DNA from: Paenisporosarcina quisquiliarum_A
Lineage (GTDB): Bacteria > Bacillota > Bacilli > Bacillales_A > Planococcaceae
Assembly (NCBI RefSeq): GCF_043641925.1
Contig: NZ_JBHZRU010000001.1
Coordinates: 124,001 to 188,000, forward strand
Reading direction: 5' to 3'
DNA length: 64,000 nucleotides
Shown here: positions 49,420 to 58,525 of the stretch, one piece after another
Layout: every line of letters starts with the position of its first letter
Numbering within the stretch: position 1 is the stretch's first letter
Notes under the pieces: generated by a model
What the model was told of the DNA's origin: nothing
Database searches by the model: none
The model's input: the letters and a program-made list of their open reading frames with translations, nothing else
Made by a program: the position numbers and the translations under genes

Positions 49420-50605
49420 TGACATGCTCTCCCAAGAAGAAATTGAAGCCTTACTTAGAGGAGAACCAATTGAACCAAAAACTCAGCCGTCGACTCAAGA
49501 TGACATCGTAGTAGAAGATTATTTAGATGCTTTTGCACAAGATGCTTTAGGAGAAATTGGCAATATTTCATTTGGTAGTTCTGCAACAGCGCTATCGGCT
49601 TTATTAGGTCAAAAAGTAGAAATTACAACACCTACAATTAGTATGATTAATCGTAATCGTCTTGAAGATGAATTCCCACATCCGTATGTAGCAGTTCAAG
49701 TACAATATACTGCTGGTTTAATAGGTATGAATTTATTAGTCATTAAACAATCGGATGCTGCGATAATTGCTGACTTAATGCTAGGTGGAGATGGTCTTTC
49801 ACCGAGTCCAGACTTAAGCGAGATCCAATTAAGTGCTGTTCAAGAAGCGATGAACCAAATGATGGGTTCTGCTGCGACTTCCATGTCCACAGTATTTAAC
49901 AAGAAAGTAGATATTTCACCTCCTTCGATTGATTTACTTAACTTTAAAGAAGAAGAAGGATTAGATAAGTTACCAGAAGATGACTTGCTCGTTAAAGTAA
50001 GTTTCCGTTTAAAAATCGGGGAATTAATTGACTCGAATATTATGCAATTGCTGCCATTGAAGTTCAGTCAAAAACTTGTAAAAGGGTTAATGGGTGAAGA
50101 TGATGAGGAAGTTGCGGCAACTAGTGTGGCTGAACCTCCTGTTCAAACTGCACCAGTAATGCAAGAACCTGCTTATCAAGAAACACCAGCAGCCTATCAG
50201 CAACCTCAATTTGCAGAGCCGCAATACGCACAGCCGCAATATGCGCAACCGCAGGCAATGCCTCAAAGACCACCGCAAGCACCGGTCAATGTTCAACAGG
50301 CCCAATTTGCGAGCTTTGAGTCAAATCAATTAACACAATCTGAATCGCGAAACTTGAATATGCTTCTTGATATTCCTTTGCAAGTAACGGTTGAGCTAGG
50401 ACGAACGAAACGATCTGTTAAAGAAATTCTTGAACTTACAAGTGGGTCAGTCATTGAGTTAGATAAACTTGCTGGTGAACCTGTTGATATTTTAGTAAAC
50501 GCTCGATTAGTAGCAAAAGGTGAAGTTGTTGTCATTGATGAAAACTTCGGTGTTCGTATTACGGACATTGTTAGCCAAGCAGATCGATTAAATAATTTAC
50601 GATAG
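49409..50605 (+). CDS. fliY: Flagellar motor switch phosphatase FliY
   Basis: This 398-residue protein is both a C-ring component and a CheY-P phosphatase. After an N-terminal CheY-binding motif (MLSQEEIEALL), the CheC-like domain shows two active sites, ALGEIGNISFGSSATALS (about 48-65) and VQEAMNQMMGSAATSMS. A proline and glutamine-rich linker (AEPQYAQPQYAQPQAMPQRP, about 269-288) leads to the FliN domain at the C-terminus (PLQVTVELGRTKRSVKEIL). It overlaps fliM by 11 bases. Confidence 0.95.
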   Translation: MMSDDMLSQEEIEALLRGEPIEPKTQPSTQDDIVVEDYLDAFAQDALGEIGNISFGSSATALSALLGQKVEITTPTISMINRNRLEDEFPHPYVAVQVQYTAGLIGMNLLVIKQSDAAIIADLMLGGDGLSPSPDLSEIQLSAVQEAMNQMMGSAATSMSTVFNKKVDISPPSIDLLNFKEEEGLDKLPEDDLLVKVSFRLKIGELIDSNIMQLLPLKFSQKLVKGLMGEDDEEVAATSVAEPPVQTAPVMQEPAYQETPAAYQQPQFAEPQYAQPQYAQPQAMPQRPPQAPVNVQQAQFASFESNQLTQSESRNLNMLLDIPLQVTVELGRTKRSVKEILELTSGSVIELDKLAGEPVDILVNARLVAKGEVVVIDENFGVRITDIVSQADRLNNLR

Positions 50606-50628
50606 ACCATTACTGGAGGAATCACGTT

Positions 50629-50991
50629 ATGTCAAAAAGAATTTTAATAGTAGACGATGCAGCATTTATGCGTATGATGATTAAAGATATTTTATCGAAA
50701 AATGGATTTGAAGTTGTTGGGGAAGCTGCTGACGGTGTACAAGCCATTGAAAAATATCATGAACTTAAACCTGATTTAGTTACTATGGATATCACAATGC
50801 CTGAAATGGATGGGATTGCAGCATTAAAATCAATCAAAGAAAAAGATCCTTCAGCAATCGTTATTATGTGTTCTGCAATGGGTCAACAAGCGATGGTTAT
50901 TGATGCTATTCAAGCAGGTGCAAAAGATTTCATCGTGAAACCTTTCCAAGCTGATCGTGTAATAGAAGCTATTCAAAAAGCGATAGGGTAA
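50629..50991 (+). CDS. cheY: Chemotaxis response regulator CheY
   Basis: This 120-residue single receiver domain is phosphorylated by CheA and binds the FliM switch. The acidic pocket is in ILIVDDAAFMRMM (D9, D10). The phosphorylation site is D54 in VTMDITMPEMDG, and the conserved lysine is in DFIVKPF. It lies between fliY and fliO, as in B. subtilis. Confidence 0.96.
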   Translation: MSKRILIVDDAAFMRMMIKDILSKNGFEVVGEAADGVQAIEKYHELKPDLVTMDITMPEMDGIAALKSIKEKDPSAIVIMCSAMGQQAMVIDAIQAGAKDFIVKPFQADRVIEAIQKAIG

Positions 50992-50995
50992 TCGA

Positions 50996-51673
50996 ATGAA
51001 CATGATTCACTTGGGATTTAAAAAAAGTATTGTCACTATATTGTGTGCGTTTCTATTATTGTTAATAGGTTCGGCACCAATGGATGCATCTACGAATCCG
51101 AACGCCAATATTAAACAATGCATCGAAAATCCTGAATCCTGTGATCAAGATGACCCGCCAGCTGCCGAAACTACACCTGAGACGGCAGCTGTTAGTTTGT
51201 CTGCTTGGGATTATATCAAAATGGTTTTAGGATTATTGTTTGTTTTGGCATTATTATATGGAGTTTTGAAATTCATCAACAGTAAAAATCGACAGTATCA
51301 ACAACATCAGTTGATCCAAAATTTAGGTGGACTTTCACTAGGTCAGCATAAATCGGTTCAGCTTTTACAGATTGGTGATTCACTCGTTTTAGTTGGTGTA
51401 GGAGAAGATATTTCGATATTAAAAGAAATTACTGATCCTGAAGAAAAGGAAAAAATGTTAACTTTCTATAATCAAAAACAAGAAATAACATCTCAAATTC
51501 CGTATATTGTGGAAATTGTAAATCGCTTCAAACAAAACTACTCGAAAAACTCGACAAATGATCAGTCTTCGGGTAAATTCGATCAAATTTTTAAAAACCG
51601 CTTAAATGAAATCAAGTCAGACCGTTCTAACGGTTTACGTGATTGGAAGAAGAAGGAGAACGATCGCCAATGA
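50996..51673 (+). CDS. fliO: Flagellar export protein FliO (FliZ)
   Basis: This 225-residue membrane protein helps FliP assemble in the export gate. It has an N-terminal signal-type helix (about 14-28), a short exported segment, and a membrane helix near 75-92 (YIKMVLGLLFVLALLYGVL), then a cytoplasmic domain with LSLGQHKSVQLLQIGDSLVL. That order is the Bacillus FliO/FliZ pattern. It starts four bases after cheY with only a weak ribosome site. Confidence 0.9.
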   Translation: MNMIHLGFKKSIVTILCAFLLLLIGSAPMDASTNPNANIKQCIENPESCDQDDPPAAETTPETAAVSLSAWDYIKMVLGLLFVLALLYGVLKFINSKNRQYQQHQLIQNLGGLSLGQHKSVQLLQIGDSLVLVGVGEDISILKEITDPEEKEKMLTFYNQKQEITSQIPYIVEIVNRFKQNYSKNSTNDQSSGKFDQIFKNRLNEIKSDRSNGLRDWKKKENDRQ

Positions 51674-52335
51674 ACGAATTTGTTGATTTATTTGCGAATA
51701 GTGATGCTTCAAGTGTTTCTACTTCCATCAAGCTTATGCTCCTTCTTACGGTTCTTTCTTTAGCGCCTAGTATTTTGATATTAATGACATCATTTGCTCG
51801 AATTGTCATTGTACTATCATTTGTAAGGACGGCACTCGCTACTCAGCAAATGCCACCGAACCAAGTCATCATTGGGCTTTCATTGTTTTTGACATTCTTT
51901 ATCATGTCACCAACGTTACAAGAAGTGAATGAGAACGCATTGACACCTTTATTTGATGAAGATATCACGTTAGAAGAAGCTTATACACGTGCAAGTGGTC
52001 CATTCAAAGATTTTATGAGTGAACATACGAGACAGAAAGATTTAGAGCTGTTTTTAAGTTATACAGGTGCTGAGCAACCAGCATCAATCGAAGAGATTCC
52101 CTTAACGATTATGGTTCCGGCTTTTGCGTTAAGTGAAATAAAAACCGCTTTTCAAATTGGCTTTATGATCTTCATTCCATTTTTAGTTATAGATATGGTT
52201 GTAGCCAGTGTTTTAATGTCAATGGGGATGATGATGTTACCACCGGTAATGATTTCATTGCCATTTAAAATTTTATTGTTTGTGTTAGTTGATGGTTGGT
52301 ACTTAGTAATGAAATCTTTGCTTCAAAGCTTTTAG
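51670..52335 (+). CDS. fliP: Flagellar export gate protein FliP
   Basis: This 221-residue membrane protein is a core part of the export gate. Membrane helices are separated by a loop around residues 85-140 with FKDFMSEHTRQKDLELFL. The blocks LILMTSFARIVIVLSFVRTA and FIPFLVIDMVVASVLMSMGM are typical. ATG at 51670 has AAGGAG 11 bases before it and overlaps the fliO stop. Confidence 0.95.
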   Translation: MNEFVDLFANSDASSVSTSIKLMLLLTVLSLAPSILILMTSFARIVIVLSFVRTALATQQMPPNQVIIGLSLFLTFFIMSPTLQEVNENALTPLFDEDITLEEAYTRASGPFKDFMSEHTRQKDLELFLSYTGAEQPASIEEIPLTIMVPAFALSEIKTAFQIGFMIFIPFLVIDMVVASVLMSMGMMMLPPVMISLPFKILLFVLVDGWYLVMKSLLQSF

Positions 52336-52348
52336 GGGATGAATCCAT

Positions 52349-52618
52349 ATGACGGGTGAAATGGTTATTGCGATAGCAGAGCGAGCAATTTGGGTTGTCC
52401 TTTTAACTTCAGGACCCTTACTAATTCTTGCGCTTGTTACTGGTTTGTTGGTTAGTATTTTTCAAGCAACCACACAAATTCAAGAACAAACGTTAGCATT
52501 TGTTCCAAAAATCGTGGCTGTCTTGCTAGGAATCGTATTCTTCGGTCCTTGGATGTTAACTCAAATTCTGAGTTATTCACAGGATATTTTTGAGAATTTG
52601 ATACGATACATTGGTTGA
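52349..52618 (+). CDS. fliQ: Flagellar export gate protein FliQ
   Basis: This 89-residue protein has two membrane helices (about 13-38 and 50-72) and packs with FliP and FliR in the export gate. The block ISIFQATTQIQEQTLAFVPK-type segment between the helices is diagnostic (here VSIFQATTQIQEQTLAFVPK). It sits between fliP and fliR. Confidence 0.95.
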   Translation: MTGEMVIAIAERAIWVVLLTSGPLLILALVTGLLVSIFQATTQIQEQTLAFVPKIVAVLLGIVFFGPWMLTQILSYSQDIFENLIRYIG

Positions 52619-52622
52619 GTCT

Positions 52623-53399
52623 ATGGAGCAAATATTGCCAAGTGTTACCGTCCTTTTATTAATTATTGCAAGAGTATCTGCTTTCTTTGTTATTTTACCG
52701 TTATTCTCACATCGAACAATTCCTGCAAGTCATCGGATCGCTTTTGCAGTCATGCTCTCATGGATGATGTATTACACGATGGATGTTGAACCCTTTGAAT
52801 TCAATGGCGACTATTTATTTTTAGTTGCAAAAGAAGTTATTGTTGGATTATTTATTGGTTTACTCGCTTACATAATTTTGACCGCTGTTCAAATTGCCGG
52901 GAGTTTTGTGGACTTCCAAATGGGGTTTGCGATTGCGAATATCATCGATCCCCAAACGGGTGCACAAAGTCCATTACTTGGTCAATTTTTCAATACGCTT
53001 GCCTTATTGTTAATGCTCGCACTAAATGCCCACCATTTGTTATTGGATGGTATCTTCTATAGTTATCAATTTGTACCTATGGAATTTGTTTGGCCGCCTT
53101 TTGGAGAACCAGGTTTTGCAGAATTTATTATGAGAACTTTTACAGCTGTGTTTGCAATCGCATTTCAAATGTCGATTCCAATTGTCGCAACCTTATTTTT
53201 AGTGGATATTGCGCTAGGGATAACAGCAAGAACAGTTCCTCAATTAAACATTTTCGTAGTTGGTTTTCCTATCAAAATCGGTGTTAGTTTCTTAGTGTTA
53301 ATCGTGATGATGGGTGTCATGATGAATGTCATAAAGAATTTATTTGAAATTATGATTTTAAGCATGCGTGATCTAATGATCATCTTAGGTGGTGGATAA
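52623..53399 (+). CDS. fliR: Flagellar export gate protein FliR
   Basis: This 258-residue protein has about six membrane helices and completes the export gate with FliP and FliQ. The block QIAGSFVDFQMGFAIANIID and the loop GITARTVPQLNIFVVGFPIK are diagnostic. ATG at 52623 is taken since the length then matches B. subtilis. A TTG at 52611 in the fliQ coding end is possible, and the ribosome site is weak in either case. Confidence 0.94.
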   Translation: MEQILPSVTVLLLIIARVSAFFVILPLFSHRTIPASHRIAFAVMLSWMMYYTMDVEPFEFNGDYLFLVAKEVIVGLFIGLLAYIILTAVQIAGSFVDFQMGFAIANIIDPQTGAQSPLLGQFFNTLALLLMLALNAHHLLLDGIFYSYQFVPMEFVWPPFGEPGFAEFIMRTFTAVFAIAFQMSIPIVATLFLVDIALGITARTVPQLNIFVVGFPIKIGVSFLVLIVMMGVMMNVIKNLFEIMILSMRDLMIILGGG

Positions 53400-53400
53400 C

Positions 53401-54486
53401 TTGAATCGGTTACATTTGAATTTACAGTTCTTCGCTGGTGAAAAGACCGAAAAAGCTACACCTAAAAAGAGACAGGACCAACGTAAAAAAGGACAAGTTT
53501 TAAAAAGCCAAGATGTAACTAGCGCTATTGTGTTATTGTCCGTTTTTTTATTTTTACTATTTGGTGCCGGATTTATGAGAGACCGAATTTTTTCCTTTTT
53601 CTATCAAACGTTTAATCGCTATGTATTAATTGATAGTCTATCAGTCGAGTTAGTGATGGAAATCTATTCAGATGTATTAATGGAAATGGGCTTCATTCTT
53701 TTACCGATTATGTTAGTTGCAATGGTTGCAGCAGTAGCTGCCAATTTCTTTCAGTTTGGGCTGCTATTTACGACTGAACCGTTGAAAATGGATCTTAAAA
53801 AATTAGATCCTATAAAAGGTCTAAAACGAATCTTTTCATTACGAGCTATTATTGAGTTAATCAAATCAGTTTTAAAAATTTCTTTAATTGGTTCAGTAAC
53901 CGTCGTTATTTTATGGATGAATCTTGAGAATGTTCTTTCGCTTTCTTTTAAAACTGCATGGGATACGTTATCTACAGTTTCATATTTAACTGTGATGATG
54001 GGAATTGCAGCGTCTTTTGTTTTACTGTTCGTTTCTATATTGGACTATTTTTATCAGAAGTATGACTTTGAAAAAAATCTTAAAATGTCTAAACAAGACA
54101 TTAAAGATGAATATAAAAATTCCGAAGGGGATCCGGTTGTAAAATCTCGGATAAAACAAAGGCAACGTGAAATGGCCATGCGTCGTATGATGCAGGAAGT
54201 TCCAAATGCGGATGTTGTTATTACGAATCCGACTCACTATGCCATTGCATTGAAGTACGAAGATGGTCAAATGGATGCCCCTGTAGTGGTTGCCAAAGGT
54301 GCGGATTTTATTGCACAAAAAATAAAGCTTATTGCCAAGGAAAATGAGATTGTTATGGTAGAAAATCGCCCATTAGCTCGAAGTATGTACGATCAAGTTG
54401 AGATTGGCGACAGAATACCTGATGAGTTTTTCAAAGCAGTAGCTGAAATTCTAGCGTATGTTTATCGAATAAAACGAAAAATTTAG
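53401..54486 (+). CDS. flhB: Flagellar export switch protein FlhB
   Basis: This 361-residue protein has four membrane helices and a cytoplasmic switch domain. It begins with LQFFAGEKTEKATPKKR. The self-cleavage motif NPTH is at about residues 276-279 (VITNPTHYAIALKYEDG). TTG at 53401 is used, with AGGTGG 8 bases before. It lies two bases after fliR. The fragment after NPTH is what ylqH resembles. Confidence 0.96.
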   Translation: MNRLHLNLQFFAGEKTEKATPKKRQDQRKKGQVLKSQDVTSAIVLLSVFLFLLFGAGFMRDRIFSFFYQTFNRYVLIDSLSVELVMEIYSDVLMEMGFILLPIMLVAMVAAVAANFFQFGLLFTTEPLKMDLKKLDPIKGLKRIFSLRAIIELIKSVLKISLIGSVTVVILWMNLENVLSLSFKTAWDTLSTVSYLTVMMGIAASFVLLFVSILDYFYQKYDFEKNLKMSKQDIKDEYKNSEGDPVVKSRIKQRQREMAMRRMMQEVPNADVVITNPTHYAIALKYEDGQMDAPVVVAKGADFIAQKIKLIAKENEIVMVENRPLARSMYDQVEIGDRIPDEFFKAVAEILAYVYRIKRKI

Positions 54487-54510
54487 TGTAATACAAGTGG
54501 AGGGCAAGTC

Positions 54511-56544
54511 ATGCAGATTCGCGACATCGGAGTTTTAGCAGCCGTCATTTTAATAGTAGCGATGCTCATCATTCCACTTCCAGGATGGATGTTAAGTTTT
54601 TTAATCATGGTCAATATTACATTGGCACTAATGGTTTTATTAACTTCTATGAATATGAAGGAAGCGTTAGAGTTTTCTATATTTCCTTCCTTGCTTTTAT
54701 TGTTGACGTTATTCCGATTAGGTTTGAACGTATCTACCACCCGTTCCATTTTAAGTAACGGTGAAGCTGGTGGGGTTGTTGAAACGTTTGGAACATTCGT
54801 GGTGGGTGGAAATGTCCTCGTTGGTATGGTTGTTTTCGTCATCCTAATTATTATTCAGTTCATTGTTATTACAAAAGGGGCAGAGCGAGTATCTGAAGTA
54901 GCTGCTCGTTTCACACTTGATGCAATGCCTGGTAAGCAAATGAGTATTGATGCGGATTTAAATGCCGGGATGATCTCTGAAGCACAGGCGCGAGAAAGAC
55001 GATTAAAAGTTGGGAATGAAGCAGACTTTTATGGAGCAATGGATGGTGCTACTAAATTCGTTAAAGGTGATGCGATTGCCGGTATTATTATCGTTATTAT
55101 CAACTTATTAGTAGGAATGATTATTGGTGTTGTCCAAATGGGTCTGCCATTTGGTGAAGCAGCCTTGTTATTCTCTCAATTAACAGTGGGAGATGGAATT
55201 GTATCACAAGTACCTGCTTTGCTTATCTCAACTGCTACAGGGATTGTGGTTACTCGTCAAGCTTCAGAAGGAAATTTAGGGTCGGATATTACGGGTCAAT
55301 TATTGAGCCAACCAAAATTACTATATGTAGCATCTGCTACTATTTTGCTTCTAGGTTTATTCACACCGATTACTGATCTACTTACAATTCCATTAGCCGC
55401 TACTTTAGCAATTGGTGCATTTATGATGAGTCGTAAAGTAGAAGAAGATCCAGCTGAAGTTCAAGAATATGAAGAAGAAGTGGCGACGGATGGAATGAAG
55501 AGCCCTGAAAACGTAGTGAACCTACTTAACGTCGATCCGATTGAATTCGAGTTTGGTTATGGATTAATTCCATTAGTAGATACTGCACAAGGTGGAGATT
55601 TACTAGATCGAGTTGTTATGATTCGTAGACAGCTAGCACTTGAGCTTGGGATTGTCATTCCAGTTGTTCGTATTCGAGATAATATTCAATTACAACCAAA
55701 TGAATATCGAATTAAAATCAAAGGGAACGAATTGGCACGAGGAGAATTATTGCTTGATCATTACTTAGCAATGAGTCCAGGAGACGATGATACGATTGAA
55801 GGAATAGATACAATTGAGCCGTCATTCGGATTGCCAGCTAAATGGATTACAGAGCATGTAAAAGAAGATGCTGAAATGCTAGGCTACACAGTCGTCGATC
55901 CTCCAAGTGTCGTTTCTACACATATGACCGAAATCATTCGAGCGAATGCAAATGAGTTATTAGGAAGACAAGAAACGAAACAGTTAATCGATCATGTACG
56001 CGAAACGTATCCTATTTTGGTGGATGAGTTAACACCTACACCATTATCAGTAGGTGAAATACAAAAAGTTCTAGCTAAATTACTTAAAGAGCATGTTTCG
56101 ATTCGAAATTTACCGATTATATTTGAAACCTTAGCTGATTATTCTAAAATGACTTCTGATGTCGATATTTTAACAGAGTATGTTAGACAATCGTTAGCAC
56201 GTCAAATTACGACGCAATATGCTGGTACCCAAGCCAATTTAAAAGTATTAACGGTATCAGGTAGAGTCGAAAAATTAATTGCTGATAGTATTCAACAAAC
56301 AGAACATGGAAATTATTTGTCAATTGATCCTAGTGATTCTCAAAATATTTTAGAGTCCATTGCGAAGGAAGTCGATCGGGTTTCTCTTATTGAACAATCG
56401 CCGGTTGTATTATGTTCGCCAGCGGTAAGGTTGTACTTGAGACAAATGACAGAGCGTTATTTCCCGCAAATTCCGATTCTTTCATATAACGAACTGGAAT
56501 CATCGATTGAAGTACAAAGTGTTGGGGTGGTGAACGTAGAATGA
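54511..56544 (+). CDS. flhA: Flagellar export gate protein FlhA
   Basis: This 677-residue protein forms the nine-fold export ring. The first half has about eight membrane helices, with the FHIPEP-type signature ALEFSIFPSLLLLLTLFRLG near residue 52. The second half is the cytoplasmic substrate-docking domain (from about residue 320), ending SVGVVNVE. Its stop overlaps flhF in an ATGA. Confidence 0.96.
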   Translation: MQIRDIGVLAAVILIVAMLIIPLPGWMLSFLIMVNITLALMVLLTSMNMKEALEFSIFPSLLLLLTLFRLGLNVSTTRSILSNGEAGGVVETFGTFVVGGNVLVGMVVFVILIIIQFIVITKGAERVSEVAARFTLDAMPGKQMSIDADLNAGMISEAQARERRLKVGNEADFYGAMDGATKFVKGDAIAGIIIVIINLLVGMIIGVVQMGLPFGEAALLFSQLTVGDGIVSQVPALLISTATGIVVTRQASEGNLGSDITGQLLSQPKLLYVASATILLLGLFTPITDLLTIPLAATLAIGAFMMSRKVEEDPAEVQEYEEEVATDGMKSPENVVNLLNVDPIEFEFGYGLIPLVDTAQGGDLLDRVVMIRRQLALELGIVIPVVRIRDNIQLQPNEYRIKIKGNELARGELLLDHYLAMSPGDDDTIEGIDTIEPSFGLPAKWITEHVKEDAEMLGYTVVDPPSVVSTHMTEIIRANANELLGRQETKQLIDHVRETYPILVDELTPTPLSVGEIQKVLAKLLKEHVSIRNLPIIFETLADYSKMTSDVDILTEYVRQSLARQITTQYAGTQANLKVLTVSGRVEKLIADSIQQTEHGNYLSIDPSDSQNILESIAKEVDRVSLIEQSPVVLCSPAVRLYLRQMTERYFPQIPILSYNELESSIEVQSVGVVNVE

Positions 56545-57668
56545 AAATGAAAAAATATACAGCAGTCACAATGACAGAGGCTATGAGCAAAGTTCGTGCC
56601 GATTTAGGTGATGACGCGGTGATTTTAAATTCAAAAGTAGTTTATACGAAGGGGTTTTTGGGTCTCTTTAAAAAGAAAACCATTGAAGTTGTTGCTGGAA
56701 TGGATAAATATGAAACACCACTTCAACCTGTTCAACCACTTCAAAAAGAAATGATATCAAGTGTTAAAAAAGAAGAAGTCGTTTCAAGTGAACTAAAAAA
56801 AGAGTTAAGTGATATCAAAATGCTTGTTCAATCAATGCAACGTCCAGTTGAAACAAAAAAATATACGGAAGACATTGAGTCTTTCCTTCAATATTTACGT
56901 AATCATGAAATAAATGAAGAGCTTATCACACGTATTGGTGATGAGCTTTTTGAACATGTAAATGAAATTGATTCAAACAAACAATCCCTATCTTATCGTC
57001 AAATTGCCACTCAAGTTCTAAAAGAAGCTTTAATAGATGTTCCATTTGGTGGCCTATCCTATCAAAAGAAGTACATTAATGTTCTTGGACCAACTGGAGT
57101 TGGAAAAACGACAACGATTGCCAAGATGGCTGCTCACGCTGTTTTACAAAAGAAAAAGAAAATTGGTTTTATTACAACAGATACATACCGAATTGCCGCA
57201 ATCGAGCAATTGAAAACGTACGCTGGTCTTCTTCAAGCCCCAGTGGAAATCGTATATAACAGCGAAGATTTCACAAAGGCTATGGAGACTTATAAAGACT
57301 TCGATTTGGTTTTCATTGATACTGCAGGTCGTAACTATAAAGAAGTGAAGTTTGTAGAAGACGTGAAAAAGCTGATTCAATTTGAAGACAATGTAGAATC
57401 GTATTTAGTTCTATCAAGTACATCGAAAGAGAAGGATATGGAAACGATTATTGAACAGTTTAGCTCGTTTCCTATCGAACAATTTATTTTCACGAAAGCT
57501 GATGAAACAAATTCTATTGGCTCTATGATCAATTTAATGATTAAATATAATAAGGGACTTGCTTACTATACGGATGGGCAAGAAGTCCCGGAAGATATAA
57601 ATGAAGCTTCAGTTGATTCTTTATTAAAGTTACTTTTTAAGGAGTATGAAGATGAGAGATCAAGCTGA
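56541..57668 (+). CDS. flhF: Flagellar biosynthesis GTPase FlhF
   Basis: This 375-residue SRP-family GTPase marks where flagella are built. A basic, variable N-terminal part (about 1-170) precedes the NG domain with GPTGVGKTTTIAKMA near residue 184, then TTDTYRIAAIEQLKTYAGLL and DTAGRNYKE. It overlaps flhA by 4 bases and flhG by 17 bases. Confidence 0.96.
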   Translation: MKMKKYTAVTMTEAMSKVRADLGDDAVILNSKVVYTKGFLGLFKKKTIEVVAGMDKYETPLQPVQPLQKEMISSVKKEEVVSSELKKELSDIKMLVQSMQRPVETKKYTEDIESFLQYLRNHEINEELITRIGDELFEHVNEIDSNKQSLSYRQIATQVLKEALIDVPFGGLSYQKKYINVLGPTGVGKTTTIAKMAAHAVLQKKKKIGFITTDTYRIAAIEQLKTYAGLLQAPVEIVYNSEDFTKAMETYKDFDLVFIDTAGRNYKEVKFVEDVKKLIQFEDNVESYLVLSSTSKEKDMETIIEQFSSFPIEQFIFTKADETNSIGSMINLMIKYNKGLAYYTDGQEVPEDINEASVDSLLKLLFKEYEDERSS

Positions 57669-58524
57669 GTCACTTCGAATGCATATGCTTCGTAACCAAG
57701 GTCAAATTGGTCGCTCTATCGCTGTAGTTAGTGGGAAAGGTGGAGTGGGGAAAAGTAATTTTTCTTTAAACTTTTCTTCCATGCTAGCTTCATTAGGTAA
57801 AAAGATTGTCGTTATCGATATGGACATTGGTATGGGCAATATTCATATTTTATTAGGGAAGAGTGTCCCTACGAATTTAAAAGATTATTTAGATGGAAAA
57901 CAGTCATTGGAAAGTGTTATGTACGAAGGACCTAATGGTATGAAGTATATATCAGGTGGATCTGGATTGAATGGTGTATTGGAATGGACTGATGAGATGT
58001 TTGATCGGTTAATCCAAGCATTTGAACATTTCCAAAAAGAATACGATGTTATATTGTTCGATATGGGCGCAGGTGCTACAAATAAGATTTTAGATTTAAT
58101 CGTAGCTGTGGACGATGTCATTGTGATTTCAACTGCTGAGCCAACTGCCATAACAGACGCCTATTCTATGATGAAATATATTCACTTTAAGGATCCAGAA
58201 AAGAATTTTTATGTTGTTTGTAATCGCGCTTTTACTGCAGAAGAAGGAAGGGACACAGTAACGAGACTTTCCTTTGCTATGTCTAAGTTTCTGGATAAGG
58301 ACGTCACGATATTAGGATCACTTCCTGAAGATCCAGCCGTAAGAAAAGCTGTAAGAGAGCAAATGCCTTTCTCAATCTTGTATCCAGAAGCTGAAATTTC
58401 AAAAACACTTCGTGTAATGACGAATCGTTTTATAGAATCTTCGCAAGAAGAAGTACATGCAAATGAACAACAAAATACTTTTATCAGTCGTTTGAAAAAC
58501 ATGTTTAAGAAAGGTCGTGACTAA
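57652..58524 (+). CDS. flhG: Flagellar number regulator FlhG (YlxH)
   Basis: This 290-residue MinD-like ATPase works with FlhF to set flagellar number and place. The deviant Walker A is VVSGKGGVGKSNFSLNF near residue 24-40, and VIDMDIGMGNIHILLG is the second motif. The N-terminal DQAESLRMHM block is the activator helix for FlhF. ATG at 57652 is 7 bases after AAGGAG; ATG at 57646 is too close. Confidence 0.94.
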   Translation: MRDQAESLRMHMLRNQGQIGRSIAVVSGKGGVGKSNFSLNFSSMLASLGKKIVVIDMDIGMGNIHILLGKSVPTNLKDYLDGKQSLESVMYEGPNGMKYISGGSGLNGVLEWTDEMFDRLIQAFEHFQKEYDVILFDMGAGATNKILDLIVAVDDVIVISTAEPTAITDAYSMMKYIHFKDPEKNFYVVCNRAFTAEEGRDTVTRLSFAMSKFLDKDVTILGSLPEDPAVRKAVREQMPFSILYPEAEISKTLRVMTNRFIESSQEEVHANEQQNTFISRLKNMFKKGRD

Positions 58525-58525
58525 C

